Positions 7,779-16,288 of a stretch of DNA of 64,000 nucleotides are shown in pieces. The position numbers and the translations under genes were made by a program. The notes beneath the pieces were generated by a model. The model was not told where the DNA came from. It made no database searches and saw only the letters and a program-made list of their open reading frames with translations. Each line of letters begins with the position of its first letter. Position 1 is the stretch's first letter. This DNA comes from G963422565 sp963422565 (lineage in GTDB: Bacteria > Pseudomonadota > Alphaproteobacteria > MPNO01): positions 1,860,001 through 1,924,000 of the forward strand of contig OY730228.1 of assembly GCA_963422565.1 (NCBI GenBank), read 5' to 3'.

Positions 7779-8532
7779 CGCCGCAGGTGAGACAGTCCGG
7801 CCGCCGCCTGAGAGTCAGCTTGCGGACGGTCGTCGTCAGGGAGTCGTAGATCAGCAGACGACCTGCCAGGCTCTCTCCGATTCCCATGATCTCCTTCAGC
7901 GCCTCGGTCGCCTGGAGCGAGCCCATCGTGCCCGCAAGCGCGCCCAGCACGCCGCCCTCCGCGCAGGTCGGCACCGTGCCCGGCGGGGGCGCGGCGGGAT
8001 ACAGACAGCGATAGCAGGGGAACGCCGCCCCGAGCCCGGACTTGAAGGTCGCGAGCTGGCCCTCGAACCGCAGCATGGCGGCCGAGACAAGGACCTTGCG
8101 GGCGCGGTGGCAGGCCTCGTTGACCAGAAACCGTGTCTCGAAATTGTCGCTGCCGTCGGCGACCAGATCGTAGGGCGCGACCAGCGCCGCCGCGTTGCCG
8201 GCGTCGAGCCGCGCCCGGTGCCGCACGAGCCGCACCTCCGGGTTCACATCCGAGACTGCGCGGGCCGCGCTGTCCACCTTGGCCATGCCGATCCGCCCGG
8301 TCGCATGGACGACCTGGCGCTGGAGGTTGGAGAGCGCGACCGTATCGTCGTCGACGACGCCGATGGTGCCGACGCCGGCGGCGGCGAGATAGAGGAGAAG
8401 CGGCGCGCCGAGCCCGCCCGCGCCGATCACCAGCACCCGCGACGAGACGAGACGCGCCTGGCCCGCGCCGCCGATTTCGGGCAGCACGATATGCCGGGCG
8501 TAGCGCTGAAGCTGCGATTCGGTGAACTCCAT
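7771..8532 (-). CDS. moeB: ThiF/MoeB/HesA family adenylyltransferase
   Basis: E1-like enzyme, 253 residues, that adenylates the C-terminal Gly-Gly of a ubiquitin-like sulfur carrier (MoaD or ThiS class). It has the nucleotide-binding loop VIGAGGLGAPLLLYLAAAGVG (~residues 34-54) with VDDDTVALSNLQRQ, two zinc-binding pairs (CYRC near residue 173; CLTC near the C-terminus), and the candidate catalytic Cys in TCAEGGVLG. MoeB and ThiF cannot be separated by sequence alone; no carrier gene is nearby. It lies downstream of dut and overlaps the DsrE-like gene. Confidence 0.88.
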   Translation of the reverse strand: MEFTESQLQRYARHIVLPEIGGAGQARLVSSRVLVIGAGGLGAPLLLYLAAAGVGTIGVVDDDTVALSNLQRQVVHATGRIGMAKVDSAARAVSDVNPEVRLVRHRARLDAGNAAALVAPYDLVADGSDNFETRFLVNEACHRARKVLVSAAMLRFEGQLATFKSGLGAAFPCYRCLYPAAPPPGTVPTCAEGGVLGALAGTMGSLQATEALKEIMGIGESLAGRLLIYDSLTTTVRKLTLRRRPDCLTCGDG

Positions 8533-8545
8533 CGCCCCGGTCCCG

Positions 8546-9016
8546 TCAGCCGCGCCGGGCGGTGCCGGTGGAGCCGGTGGAGCCGAAACCCCCGGGACCG
8601 CGCGCGGTCCCGGGGAGCGCCGACGCCTCCCGCCAAGCGACGCGGCTCACCGGGGCAACCACGAGCTGGGCGATCCGCATGCCGCGGACGACGGTGACGG
8701 GCGCGTCGCCGAGATTGACCAGCAGCACCTGGATCTCGCCCCGATAATCGGCGTCGACGGTTCCCGGCCCGTTGAGAACGGTAACGCCGTCGCGGGCCGC
8801 AAGGCCGGAGCGCGGCCTGATCTGGCCCTCGAAGCCCGGCGGGAGCGCGATGGCGAGCCCGGTGGGCAGGCACGCGCGTCCGCCGGGCGCGATGACGACC
8901 GGCCGGGCGACCGCGGCGGCGAGGTCGAGCCCCGCAGCGAAAGCGCTCTCATAGGCCGGGAGCGGCAGGTCCTCATGCCCGGGCAGGCGGACGACCGCGA
9001 CCTCGACCGCGCTCAT
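8546..9016 (-). CDS. dut: Deoxyuridine 5'-triphosphate nucleotidohydrolase
   Basis: Hydrolyses dUTP to dUMP and diphosphate, keeping uracil out of DNA and supplying thymidylate synthesis; a homotrimer in this family. 156 residues with the five dUTPase motifs: ESAFAAGLDLAA (1), RPRSGLAARDGV (2-3, with the conserved Ser), NGPGTVDADYRGEIQV (3, with catalytic Asp and substrate-recognising Tyr), RGMRIAQLVV (4) and the C-terminal lid ARGPGGFGSTG (5). The ATG at 9016 overlaps the coaBC stop (ATGA), suggesting translational coupling. Confidence 0.95.
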   Translation of the reverse strand: MSAVEVAVVRLPGHEDLPLPAYESAFAAGLDLAAAVARPVVIAPGGRACLPTGLAIALPPGFEGQIRPRSGLAARDGVTVLNGPGTVDADYRGEIQVLLVNLGDAPVTVVRGMRIAQLVVAPVSRVAWREASALPGTARGPGGFGSTGSTGTARRG

Positions 9017-10230
9017 CGGGCGCCCTCGGCGCGAGCCTCGAACCAGTCGGCGATCCGCATCGCCAGACGATCGGCGACGTCCTGCTTGGCGAGCCGCGGC
9101 CAGGACTCGCTCCCCTCCGCGGCGACCAGATGCACGGCGTTGGTCTCGCCGCCGAACGTCCCGGTGCCGGGCGAGACGTCGTTGGCGAGTATCCAGTCGC
9201 AGCCCTTGGCGGCGCGCTTCCGGCGGGCGTTGTCCAGGATGTTCTCGGTCTCGGCCGCGAAGCCGACCACCAGGGCCGGACGGGCCGGGCCGGGCGTGGC
9301 GAGCGCGGCCAGCACGTCCGGGGTCTCGGCGAGCGCGATCTCGGGCGCGGCACCACCGGTCTTCTTGATCTTGTCGCGGCGGGGCCGGACCGGCCGCCAG
9401 TCGCAGACCGCCGCGACGCAGACCGCGATCTCGCCGGGCGGCGCCGCCCGGCAGGCGTCCAGCATCTCGCGGGCGGACTCGATGCGAACGATTTCGACGC
9501 CTTCGGGGTCCGGCTCGGCCGTGGGCCCGGTCACCAGCCGGGTCGCGGCGCCGGCGCGCGCCAGCGCCCGGGCGATCGCGTACCCCTGCTTGCCCGAGGA
9601 CCGGTTGGCGATGTAACGTACGGGGTCGATCGCCTCGTGGGTCGGACCGCTGGTCACCAGCGCGCGGCGCTCGGCCAGACGGCGCGGCGTGGCGAAACAG
9701 TCGGCGATCGCAGCCCGCAGCGTCTCCGGTTCCGCCATCCGGCCGGGGCCGAACTCGCCGCAGGCCATCGGCCCCTCGTCCGGCCCGACGATCCGGACAC
9801 CGCGGGCGCGCAGCCGCGCGAGATTGTCCACCGTCGCGGGATGCCGCCACATCCGCACGTTCATCGCCGGGGCGATCATCACCCCGGTATCGGTAGCGAG
9901 CAGCAGGGTGGACGCGAGATCGGAGGCGAGGCCGTGCGCCATCCTGGCCATGAGGTCCGCCGTCGCCGGGGCGACGACCACAAGGTCCGCCTCGCGCGAC
10001 AGCCGGATATGGCCCATCTCCGCCTCGTCGGTCAGCGAGAACAGGTCGCGATAGACCTTGTCCCCGCTCAACGCCGACAGCGACAGCGGGGTGACGAATT
10101 CCTCTCCGGCACGGGTCAGGACGCAACGCACCCGAGTGCCCTCGGCCGTCAGAAGACGGATCAGCTCGAGGCATTTGTAGGCGGCGATTCCGCCGCCGAC
10201 GACCAGAAGGATACGCTTGCCCGCCACCAT
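9013..10230 (-). CDS. coaBC: Bifunctional CoaBC (PPC decarboxylase / PPC synthetase)
   Basis: Makes phosphopantetheine for coenzyme A in two steps: CoaB joins phosphopantothenate to cysteine using CTP, and CoaC decarboxylates the product with FMN. 405 residues. The N-terminal flavoprotein half (~1-180) has the KRILLVVGGGIAAYKCLEL start, the active-site GHIRLSREAD and the IAPAMNVRMW motif. The C-terminal synthetase half (~190-400) begins RRALVTSGPTHEAIDPVRYIANRSSGKQG and includes the KIKKTG segment. It lies downstream of ubiB with a 51-base gap and overlaps dut. Confidence 0.95.
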   Translation of the reverse strand: MVAGKRILLVVGGGIAAYKCLELIRLLTAEGTRVRCVLTRAGEEFVTPLSLSALSGDKVYRDLFSLTDEAEMGHIRLSREADLVVVAPATADLMARMAHGLASDLASTLLLATDTGVMIAPAMNVRMWRHPATVDNLARLRARGVRIVGPDEGPMACGEFGPGRMAEPETLRAAIADCFATPRRLAERRALVTSGPTHEAIDPVRYIANRSSGKQGYAIARALARAGAATRLVTGPTAEPDPEGVEIVRIESAREMLDACRAAPPGEIAVCVAAVCDWRPVRPRRDKIKKTGGAAPEIALAETPDVLAALATPGPARPALVVGFAAETENILDNARRKRAAKGCDWILANDVSPGTGTFGGETNAVHLVAAEGSESWPRLAKQDVADRLAMRIADWFEARAEGAR

Positions 10231-10281
10231 CGCCGCAGAGAATAGGGCCGGCGGGCGGGGAAGCCCAGCGCCGGAAACGGG

Positions 10282-11826
10282 TCAGGCGAACAGCGCGGCG
10301 GCGAGGGCGGCGGCGACCAGCCAGGGCAGGAGGCCGGAGCGACGGCGGCGGGCAAGCCCGGCCCCGAGCACGGCCGCGGTCTCGGGGTCCAGCCGCAGCC
10401 GGCCGTCGCGCAGCGCCCCGGCGGACCGTTCGAGCGCGTCGAGCAGCGCCGGCAGCCGACCGAGGCGTTCGGCCAGCGTTTCCGCGGCGGCGCGAAGCCG
10501 GGCCTCGGCGCCGAGCTGCTCGGCCATCCAGCCCTCGATCAACGGCCGGGCCAGCTCCCACATGTTTGCGTCGGGGTGGAGGTCGCGCCCGACCCCCTCG
10601 GCCACCACCATCGTCTTCTGGAGGAGCAGGAGCTGCGGCTGCACCGTCATCCTGAAGCGCTCGCTCACCGCGAAGAGCTGGCCGAGCAGCCGGCCCAGCG
10701 AGATCTGCGCCAGCGGAAGGCCGAGGATCGGCTCGGCGATCGACCGCGCGGCCTGCGCGAATCTGTCCAGCGGCAGGTCGGCGGGCAGGTAGCCGGCGGC
10801 GACATGGATCGACGCCACCCGGCGGTAGTCGCGCGTCAGGAACGCATGCAGCATCTCGGCCAGATAGCGCCGGGTCGTCCGGTCGAGTCGGCCCATGATC
10901 CCGAAATCCACCGCGTGCACCACGCCCTCGGAATCCACCAGGAGGTTGCCCGGATGCAGGTCCGCGTGGAAGAAGCCGTCGCGGAAGACCTGGAGAAACA
11001 GGACCGACGCCATCTCCCCGACGATCGCCGCCGGGTCCTGGCCGGCCGCCTCCAGCCCGGCGCGGTCGTTGATCGGAACGCCCTCGACCCAGGAGGTGGT
11101 GAGCACCCGGCGTCCGGTCCGGCGCCAATCGACTTCGGGAACGGCGAAGCCCGCCGCGTCGGCGAAATTGTCCCGCAACTCCTGCGCGGCCGCCGCCTCG
11201 AGCCGCAGGTCCATCTCGACGGCCACGGTCTCCGCCAGGGTCTCGACGACCGCGACCAGTCGCAGCCGCCGCCGCGAGGGCAACGCCCGGTCGACGATCT
11301 CGGCGAGCCAGCGGAGCAGATCGAGGTCTCTCGCGAACGCGGCCTCGATCCCCGGGCGCAGGACCTTGACCGCGACGGCCGCCCCCTCGCTGGTGACCGC
11401 GCGGTGGACCTGGGCGATCGACGCGGCGGCGACCGCCCGGTCGTCGAACTCGGCGAACAGCGCCTCGATCGGCCGGCCCAGCCCGTGCGCGATCTCGGCC
11501 CGCGCCGCCGCGGCGGGGAACGGCTCCAGACGGTCCTGGAGCAGGGCCAGATCGGCGGCGGCGTCCTCACCGACGAAATCGGGGCGGACAGACAGCGCCT
11601 GGCCGAGCTTCACGAAGGCGGGACCGAGCGCGTCCAGGGCGGCCGCCAGGCGCTGCCCCGGGCGCAGCCCGGCGATGCCGCGCCGGCGCGGGACCCCGAT
11701 CAGCCGGAACGCCGCGCCGAGCCCGACCGGCAGAACGCCCGGCGGGAGCAAGGCCGCGGCGTCGTAGCGCGCCAGCGTCCGCAATATCCGCCACAGCCGG
11801 CCGATATTGCGGAGCGCGCGGGTCAT
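10282..11826 (-). CDS. ubiB: UbiB/ABC1-type ubiquinone biosynthesis protein
   Basis: Atypical kinase-like protein of the UbiB/COQ8 family, needed for ubiquinone synthesis and active at the inner membrane; an ATPase role in handling lipid precursors is known for the family. 514 residues. The KxGQ motif is in GPAFVKLGQALSVRPD (~residues 75-90), followed by the A-rich loop AAASIAQVHRA, VAVKVLRPG (lysine), HADLHPGNLLV and VDFGIMGRLD (catalytic and metal Asp). The C-terminus ends in hydrophobic segments (LLPWLVAAALAAALFA). The ATG at 11826 overlaps the ubiE stop. Confidence 0.95.
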   Translation of the reverse strand: MTRALRNIGRLWRILRTLARYDAAALLPPGVLPVGLGAAFRLIGVPRRRGIAGLRPGQRLAAALDALGPAFVKLGQALSVRPDFVGEDAAADLALLQDRLEPFPAAAARAEIAHGLGRPIEALFAEFDDRAVAAASIAQVHRAVTSEGAAVAVKVLRPGIEAAFARDLDLLRWLAEIVDRALPSRRRLRLVAVVETLAETVAVEMDLRLEAAAAQELRDNFADAAGFAVPEVDWRRTGRRVLTTSWVEGVPINDRAGLEAAGQDPAAIVGEMASVLFLQVFRDGFFHADLHPGNLLVDSEGVVHAVDFGIMGRLDRTTRRYLAEMLHAFLTRDYRRVASIHVAAGYLPADLPLDRFAQAARSIAEPILGLPLAQISLGRLLGQLFAVSERFRMTVQPQLLLLQKTMVVAEGVGRDLHPDANMWELARPLIEGWMAEQLGAEARLRAAAETLAERLGRLPALLDALERSAGALRDGRLRLDPETAAVLGAGLARRRRSGLLPWLVAAALAAALFA

Positions 11827-12575
11827 GTGCGAAACGCCGTATGCAGCGCGACGATGCCGCCGGCGAAATTGCGCCAGCGCACCGCGCCGAGCCCCGCCGC
11901 GCGCAGCATCCCGGCCAGACTCTCCCGATCGGGGAAGACGCGGATGCTCTCTGCCAGATAGCGATAGGCGTCGCCGCGCCCGGTCACCAGCGCGCCTAGG
12001 GCGGGGAGCACCGAGAAGGAATAGGCGTCGTAGAGCGGCGCCAGCCCCGGCAGGGTCGGGCGGCCGAATTCCAGACAGGCAAGCCGGCCGCCCGGCTTGA
12101 GCACGCGGCGGAACTCGGTGAGCGCGGCCTGCCGATCGGTCACGTTGCGCAGGCCGAAGGCAATCGTGATCGCGTCTGCCGCGGCGTCCGGGAAGGGCAG
12201 CGCCTCGGCGCGGCCGCACAGAAATTCGAGCCCGTCCAGGATGCCGGCATCGATCGCCCGGTCGCGGCCAGTCCGCAGCATGCCGGGCGCCGCGTCGCAG
12301 ACAATCACCCGGGCATCGGCCCGCCGACGGATGCCGCGGGCGATGTCGCCGGTGCCGCCGGCGGCGTCGATCACCGTCCAGCCCGGCCGGGGGTCCAGCC
12401 AGTCGAGCAGGGCCGCCTTCCAGACCCGGTGCAGGCCGCCGCTCATCAGATCGTTCATCAGATCGTAGCGCCGGGCGACGGCCTCGAACAGACTGCGGAC
12501 CCTGGCGGAATGCGCGTCCGCGCCGAGAGTCTCGTACCCGAAGCGGGCGGACGCGGAACGTGGATCCTCCGCCAT
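11823..12575 (-). CDS. ubiE: Ubiquinone/menaquinone C-methyltransferase UbiE
   Basis: SAM-dependent C-methyltransferase of ubiquinone synthesis, 250 residues. Motifs are FEAVARRYDLMNDLMSGGLHRVWK (UbiE signature 1), the SAM loop VIDAAGGTGDIARGI, and FGLRNVTDRQAALTEFRRVLKPGGRL (signature 2). Family similarity begins just after the ATG at 12575, while the frame stays open far upstream across the divergent mutM gene, which I treat as chance. Forms the operon ubiE-ubiB-coaBC-dut-moeB-DsrE reading leftward; ubiE and ubiB are therefore co-expressed for quinone synthesis. Confidence 0.95.
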   Translation of the reverse strand: MAEDPRSASARFGYETLGADAHSARVRSLFEAVARRYDLMNDLMSGGLHRVWKAALLDWLDPRPGWTVIDAAGGTGDIARGIRRRADARVIVCDAAPGMLRTGRDRAIDAGILDGLEFLCGRAEALPFPDAAADAITIAFGLRNVTDRQAALTEFRRVLKPGGRLACLEFGRPTLPGLAPLYDAYSFSVLPALGALVTGRGDAYRYLAESIRVFPDRESLAGMLRAAGLGAVRWRNFAGGIVALHTAFRT

Positions 12576-12620
12576 CGACGGACCATAGCCCCGGCGGGGC
12601 GACCGCGCTAGTTTGCGGAC

Positions 12621-13472
12621 ATGCCGGAGCTCCCCGAAGTGGAGACCGTGCGCCGCGGCCTCGCCCAGGCGATGGAGGACCGGCGCATCGAAGGCGTCAC
12701 GGTCGCCCGCCGCGACCTGCGCCGGCCTCTGCCGGCGGATTTCGAGGCGAGGCTCACCGGGCGCCGGGTGACGGCGGTCGGCAGGCGCGCCAAATATCTC
12801 ACCATCGCGCTCGACGACGACACAGTCGTCCTCGCCCATCTCGGGATGTCGGGGCGCATGGTGATCGACGGGCAAAGCCCCGGCCGTTTCGCCCGTCCGG
12901 GCGGCGCCCCCGGGGCGCACGAACATGTCGTCTTCGCACTCGCCGGGGGCACGCTGATCCGCTACGCCGACCCCCGCCGCTTCGGCCTGATGGCGCTCGC
13001 CGACCGCGACGGGCTGGACCGCCACGATCTGCTCGCCCATCTCGGCCCCGAACCGGTCTCGCCCGCGTTCGACGGGGAGATGCTTGCCGGGCTGCTCGCC
13101 GGCCGCCGAACCCCGATCAAGGCGGCGCTTCTCGATCAGCGGGTCGTCGCGGGCCTCGGCAACATCTACGCCAACGAGGCCCTGTACACCGCCGGCATCT
13201 CGCCGCGCCGGCTCGCGGCGAATGTCGGGCGGGGCGGCGCCTCCGCCCTCGCGGCGGCAATCCGGGGCACGCTGGCCGAGGCGATCGAGGCCGGCGGGGC
13301 CACCCTCCGCGACCATGTCGCGCCGAACGGCACGCTCGGCTACTTCCAGCATCGGTTCAAGGTCTACGGACGCGAGGGAGAGCCCTGCCCCGGCTGCGAC
13401 TGCGGCTCCGGCGTGCGACGCATCGTGCAGTCGGGCCGCGCGACCTTCTATTGCGCCCGACGGCAGCGGTGA
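12621..13472 (+). CDS. mutM: Formamidopyrimidine-DNA glycosylase
   Basis: Base-excision repair glycosylase/AP lyase that removes 8-oxoguanine and formamidopyrimidines. 283 residues beginning PELPEVETVRRGL, with Pro at position 2 as the Schiff-base nucleophile and Glu3. It has the H2TH region LLDQRVVAGLGNIYANEALY (~residues 171-190). The C-terminal zinc finger is unusual: CPGC is present and YC is present, but the expected fourth Cys is Arg (FYCARRQR where FYC-x2-C is usual). An extra Cys follows the first pair (CDCG). Whether zinc is still bound is unclear. Divergent from ubiE. Confidence 0.93.
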   Translation: MPELPEVETVRRGLAQAMEDRRIEGVTVARRDLRRPLPADFEARLTGRRVTAVGRRAKYLTIALDDDTVVLAHLGMSGRMVIDGQSPGRFARPGGAPGAHEHVVFALAGGTLIRYADPRRFGLMALADRDGLDRHDLLAHLGPEPVSPAFDGEMLAGLLAGRRTPIKAALLDQRVVAGLGNIYANEALYTAGISPRRLAANVGRGGASALAAAIRGTLAEAIEAGGATLRDHVAPNGTLGYFQHRFKVYGREGEPCPGCDCGSGVRRIVQSGRATFYCARRQR

Positions 13473-13888
13473 GGACGCCGACGGCAGCGCGGCGCCTCCG
13501 CCTGCGTTCCCGGCTCGCGGCGGCGGTCCTCGCGGCGGCGCTCGCCGGCGGCTTTCCGGGCGGCGCCCGCAGCGAAACGGCCTTCTTTTCCGCAGTCGCC
13601 GATCTGCCGCTCATGCCCGGCTTGACCGAGCGCCCGGGGGATTTGGTGGTCTTCGACAGCGCCGAGGGGAGAATCGTCCGCATCGCGGCCGCCGGAAGGC
13701 TGGCCGCCGCCGACGTCAGACGCTATTATCGCGCCGCGCTGCCGGCATTCGGCTGGACTCCCGCCGGAAAGGACCGCTACCGGCGAGAGGGCGAAATGCT
13801 GAGTCTCGGGTTCGCGCGCGGAGAGGGCGGGCTGGTTCTGCGGTTCGCGCTGGCCCCGGAGGGCGGCGCGGGCGACGGTCCACGATAG
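13469..13888 (+). CDS. Small predicted secreted protein of unknown function
   Basis: 139-residue protein starting at a GTG that overlaps the mutM stop (GTGA). The N-terminus is Arg-rich then hydrophobic (LAAAVLAAALAGGFPGGARS), a likely Sec signal peptide cleaved near ARS-ETAFF. The mature part contains MPGLTERPGDLVVFDSAEGRIVR and a DVRRYYRAALPAFGWTP segment, a short alpha/beta module seen in alphaproteobacterial proteins beside mutM. No catalytic motif is seen. It sits between mutM and an enoyl-CoA hydratase and is probably co-transcribed with both. Confidence 0.7.
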   Translation: MRTPTAARRLRLRSRLAAAVLAAALAGGFPGGARSETAFFSAVADLPLMPGLTERPGDLVVFDSAEGRIVRIAAAGRLAAADVRRYYRAALPAFGWTPAGKDRYRREGEMLSLGFARGEGGLVLRFALAPEGGAGDGPR

Positions 13889-13901
13889 CCGGGGAGTCGT
13901 C

Positions 13902-14678
13902 ATGACCTACGAGAATATTCGTACCGAAACCCAAGGCGCGGTCGGGATCGTCGCGCTGGACCGTCCTCAGACGCTCAACGCGCTCTCGACCCGGCTGATG
14001 CGGGAGCTGTCCGAAGCGCTGGCCGACTACGAGGCCGACGACGCGATCGGGGCCATGGTGCTCACCGGTTCGGACCGGGCCTTCGCCGCCGGGGCGGACA
14101 TCAAGGAGATGCAGGACAAGCGCTGGCCCGCCACCTACATCGAGGACTTCATCACCGCGGACTGGGAAGACATCACCCGCTGCCGCAAGCCGGTCGTCGC
14201 CGCGGTCGCCGGTTTCGCGCTCGGCGGCGGCTGCGAGCTCGCGATGATGTGCGACATCATCCTCGCCGCCGACACGGCGCGCTTCGGCCAGCCGGAGATC
14301 AACCTCGCGGTGACGCCCGGGGCCGGCGGGACGCAGAGGCTCACCCGCTTCGTGGGCAAGTCCAAGGCCATGGAGATGTGTCTGACCGGGCGCATGATGG
14401 ACGCCGAGGAGGCCGAGCGGGCGGGGCTGGTCAGCCGGGTCGTTCCCGCCGCCGAGCTGCTCGACGAGGCTGTCGCGACCGCGGCCAAGATCGCCGCCAT
14501 GCCGCGCCAGGTCGCCCTGATGGTCAAGGAAGCGGTCGACGTCGCCTACGAGGTCCCCCTGAGCCAGGGGGTGCGCCTGGAACGCCGGCTGTTCCAGGCC
14601 ACCTTCGGCACCCGCGACCAGGTCGAGGGGATGCAGGCCTTCATCGAGAAGCGCAAACCGCGCTTCACCAACGGCTAG
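13902..14678 (+). CDS. Enoyl-CoA hydratase (crotonase)
   Basis: Adds water across 2-enoyl-CoA in fatty-acid beta-oxidation. 258 residues with the crotonase oxyanion motif AFAAGADIKEM (~65) and FALGGGCELAMMCD (~106-119), and the catalytic pair of glutamates (GGCEL and FGQPEINLAVTPGAGGTQR), so a true hydratase rather than an isomerase. High similarity in layout to mitochondrial short-chain hydratase. A good GGGGAG site precedes the ATG. It follows the small secreted protein and precedes the CoxG-like gene. Confidence 0.93.
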   Translation: MTYENIRTETQGAVGIVALDRPQTLNALSTRLMRELSEALADYEADDAIGAMVLTGSDRAFAAGADIKEMQDKRWPATYIEDFITADWEDITRCRKPVVAAVAGFALGGGCELAMMCDIILAADTARFGQPEINLAVTPGAGGTQRLTRFVGKSKAMEMCLTGRMMDAEEAERAGLVSRVVPAAELLDEAVATAAKIAAMPRQVALMVKEAVDVAYEVPLSQGVRLERRLFQATFGTRDQVEGMQAFIEKRKPRFTNG

Positions 14679-14711
14679 CGCCCCCGCCCCCGCGCAACCG
14701 AACGGCCCCAG

Positions 14712-15170
14712 GTGAAGATCGCGGACAGCTTCGTCGTCGACGCGCCGCTCGAACGGGTCTGGCGGATGATCACCGATCCCGAAATCGTCGGACCGTGCAT
14801 CCCGGGCTGCCGCGGGATCGAGATCGTCGGACCCGACAGCTACAGAGCCGATATCGGCGTCGCGGTCGGGCCGATCAAGACGGTGTTCTCGGTCACCGTG
14901 GAAAAGACGGACCAACGGCCGCCGCATTTCGCCGCGGCGGCGACGCGCGGCGAGGAGGGCAGCAGGGCGAGCACCCTGCGGGCCGACAGCACGCTCGATC
15001 TCTCGGCGACGGCAGAGGGCGGCACCGCGATCGCCTACAGCTCCGACGTCTCCGTGTTCGGCCGTCTGGGCCGCTTCGGGCTCGGGATCATGAAGAAGAA
15101 GGCGCGAGACCTCGGCCGCGAGTTCGCCGAGGCCTTCCGCCTCAGGGCGGAGGCGGCCGTCGATGGCTGA
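14712..15170 (+). CDS. CoxG-like SRPBCC family protein
   Basis: 152-residue START-like (SRPBCC) protein of the carbon-monoxide-dehydrogenase subunit G family. It begins MKIADSFVVDAPLERVWRMITDPEIVGPCIPGC, typical of the family, and has the VAVGPIKTVFSVTVE strand and a C-terminal helix (FGLGIMKKKARDLGREFAEAF). CoxG proteins are membrane-associated recruiters or chaperones for molybdenum hydroxylases; a three-subunit hydroxylase is in this window at 32.2-35.9 kb but on the other strand and unlinked. The stop overlaps the start of the next gene by 8 bases. Confidence 0.85.
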   Translation: MKIADSFVVDAPLERVWRMITDPEIVGPCIPGCRGIEIVGPDSYRADIGVAVGPIKTVFSVTVEKTDQRPPHFAAAATRGEEGSRASTLRADSTLDLSATAEGGTAIAYSSDVSVFGRLGRFGLGIMKKKARDLGREFAEAFRLRAEAAVDG

Positions 15171-15693
15171 GCCGGCTCCCGAATACGCCCGCCTGTTCAT
15201 GGAGGCGCTGCGCGACGCCGGGGTGAGCGTGGTCTGCGCGCTCCCCGAATCCCTGCTCGGGAGCATCTACCGGCTTTGCGCCGAAGACAACGCCGTCCGC
15301 TACGTCCAGGTCTCCAACGAAGCCGACATGCCCGGTATCTGCGCCGGCACCTATCTCGCCGGCGGGCGGGCGCTGATGATCATGGAGAATTCGGGCATTC
15401 GCCAGGCCTGCGAACCCATCGCCCGGCTCGCGTTCCAGCACGCGATGCCGCTGGTCATCGTGATGAGCTACCGCGGCGCCTGGGGCGAGCAGAACTGGTG
15501 GGGGCACAACCACGCGCAGACCATGGGGCCGATCCTCGAGGCGCTTCGTATCCCTTGCCGCTTCGTGAGCGCGACCGAGGAGATCAAACCGGCCGTCAAG
15601 GGCGCGTTCAGGCACGCCGACGGCGGCAACTGGCCCGTCGCCCTCGCGTTCACCGGCGACTGCGTCGAGCTTCCCGACTATGCGAAGGATTGA
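15163..15693 (+). CDS. Thiamine-diphosphate enzyme, N-terminal (PYR) subunit
   Basis: 176-residue protein with only the pyrimidine-binding half of a ThDP decarboxylase. It matches the alpha subunit of sulfopyruvate- or phosphonopyruvate-decarboxylase-type split enzymes. The segment ALPESLLGSIYRL is followed by VQVSNEADMPGICAGTYLAGGR, which holds the conserved Glu that activates the cofactor. Its partner is the next gene, which overlaps it by 14 bases. The substrate cannot be read from the sequence; none of the usual partner genes for coenzyme M synthesis are nearby. Confidence 0.82.
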   Translation: MAEPAPEYARLFMEALRDAGVSVVCALPESLLGSIYRLCAEDNAVRYVQVSNEADMPGICAGTYLAGGRALMIMENSGIRQACEPIARLAFQHAMPLVIVMSYRGAWGEQNWWGHNHAQTMGPILEALRIPCRFVSATEEIKPAVKGAFRHADGGNWPVALAFTGDCVELPDYAKD

Positions 15694-16288
15694 CCTCCTC
15701 CGCACGATCGCCCCGGCAATCGCCGCCGAGGACCTCGTGACGACCTCGATCGGTGCCACCTGGGACGATTGGTGGAACCTGAAACCCGCCGACAACACCT
15801 TCTTCACCGGCGTCCTGGGATCGGTGACCGCGACCGCGCTGGGGCTCGCGATCTCCTTGCCGCACCGGCGCGTCGTCGCGTTCGAGAGCGACGGCTCGGT
15901 GCTGATGAACACCGGCATCCTGTGTACGCTGGGGTCGCAGCGGCCGGCCAACCTGACGGTCCTGGTCCTCGACAACGAGATCTACGAGAACATCGGCGGC
16001 CCGCCGACTCTCACGGCCGGACATGTCGATCTCGCGCGCATGGCGGAGGGCGCGGGATGCGTGAACTGCGCGACCGAAACCGAGCTCTCCGCGGCCGCCG
16101 CGCGTTTCCGGGTGCTGCTGGACGACGGCGAGATGGGGTTCCTCGTCGCCAAGATCGCGCCCGGCAAGCATCCCTGGCCGTGGGAGAACCGCAAGCCGAC
16201 CGACGGCATCGAGGACAAATACCGGTTCCTGCGCTATGTCGAGAAGCTCGAGAACAAGGTCATCCATCCCGGCGCCCCGCAGAACTGA
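15680..16288 (+). CDS. Thiamine-diphosphate enzyme, C-terminal (PP) subunit
   Basis: 202-residue partner of the preceding gene carrying the diphosphate-binding half of the enzyme. The Mg/ThDP motif is present as SDGSVLMNTG ... LTVLVLDNEIYENIGG (~residues 74-110), the usual GDG changed to SDG. Together the two make a 2-oxo-acid decarboxylase of the split type (ComDE/Ppd-like). Located after an enoyl-CoA hydratase and a CoxG-like gene, so a small-acid catabolic route is plausible but unproven. Confidence 0.82.
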   Translation: MRRIDLLRTIAPAIAAEDLVTTSIGATWDDWWNLKPADNTFFTGVLGSVTATALGLAISLPHRRVVAFESDGSVLMNTGILCTLGSQRPANLTVLVLDNEIYENIGGPPTLTAGHVDLARMAEGAGCVNCATETELSAAAARFRVLLDDGEMGFLVAKIAPGKHPWPWENRKPTDGIEDKYRFLRYVEKLENKVIHPGAPQN

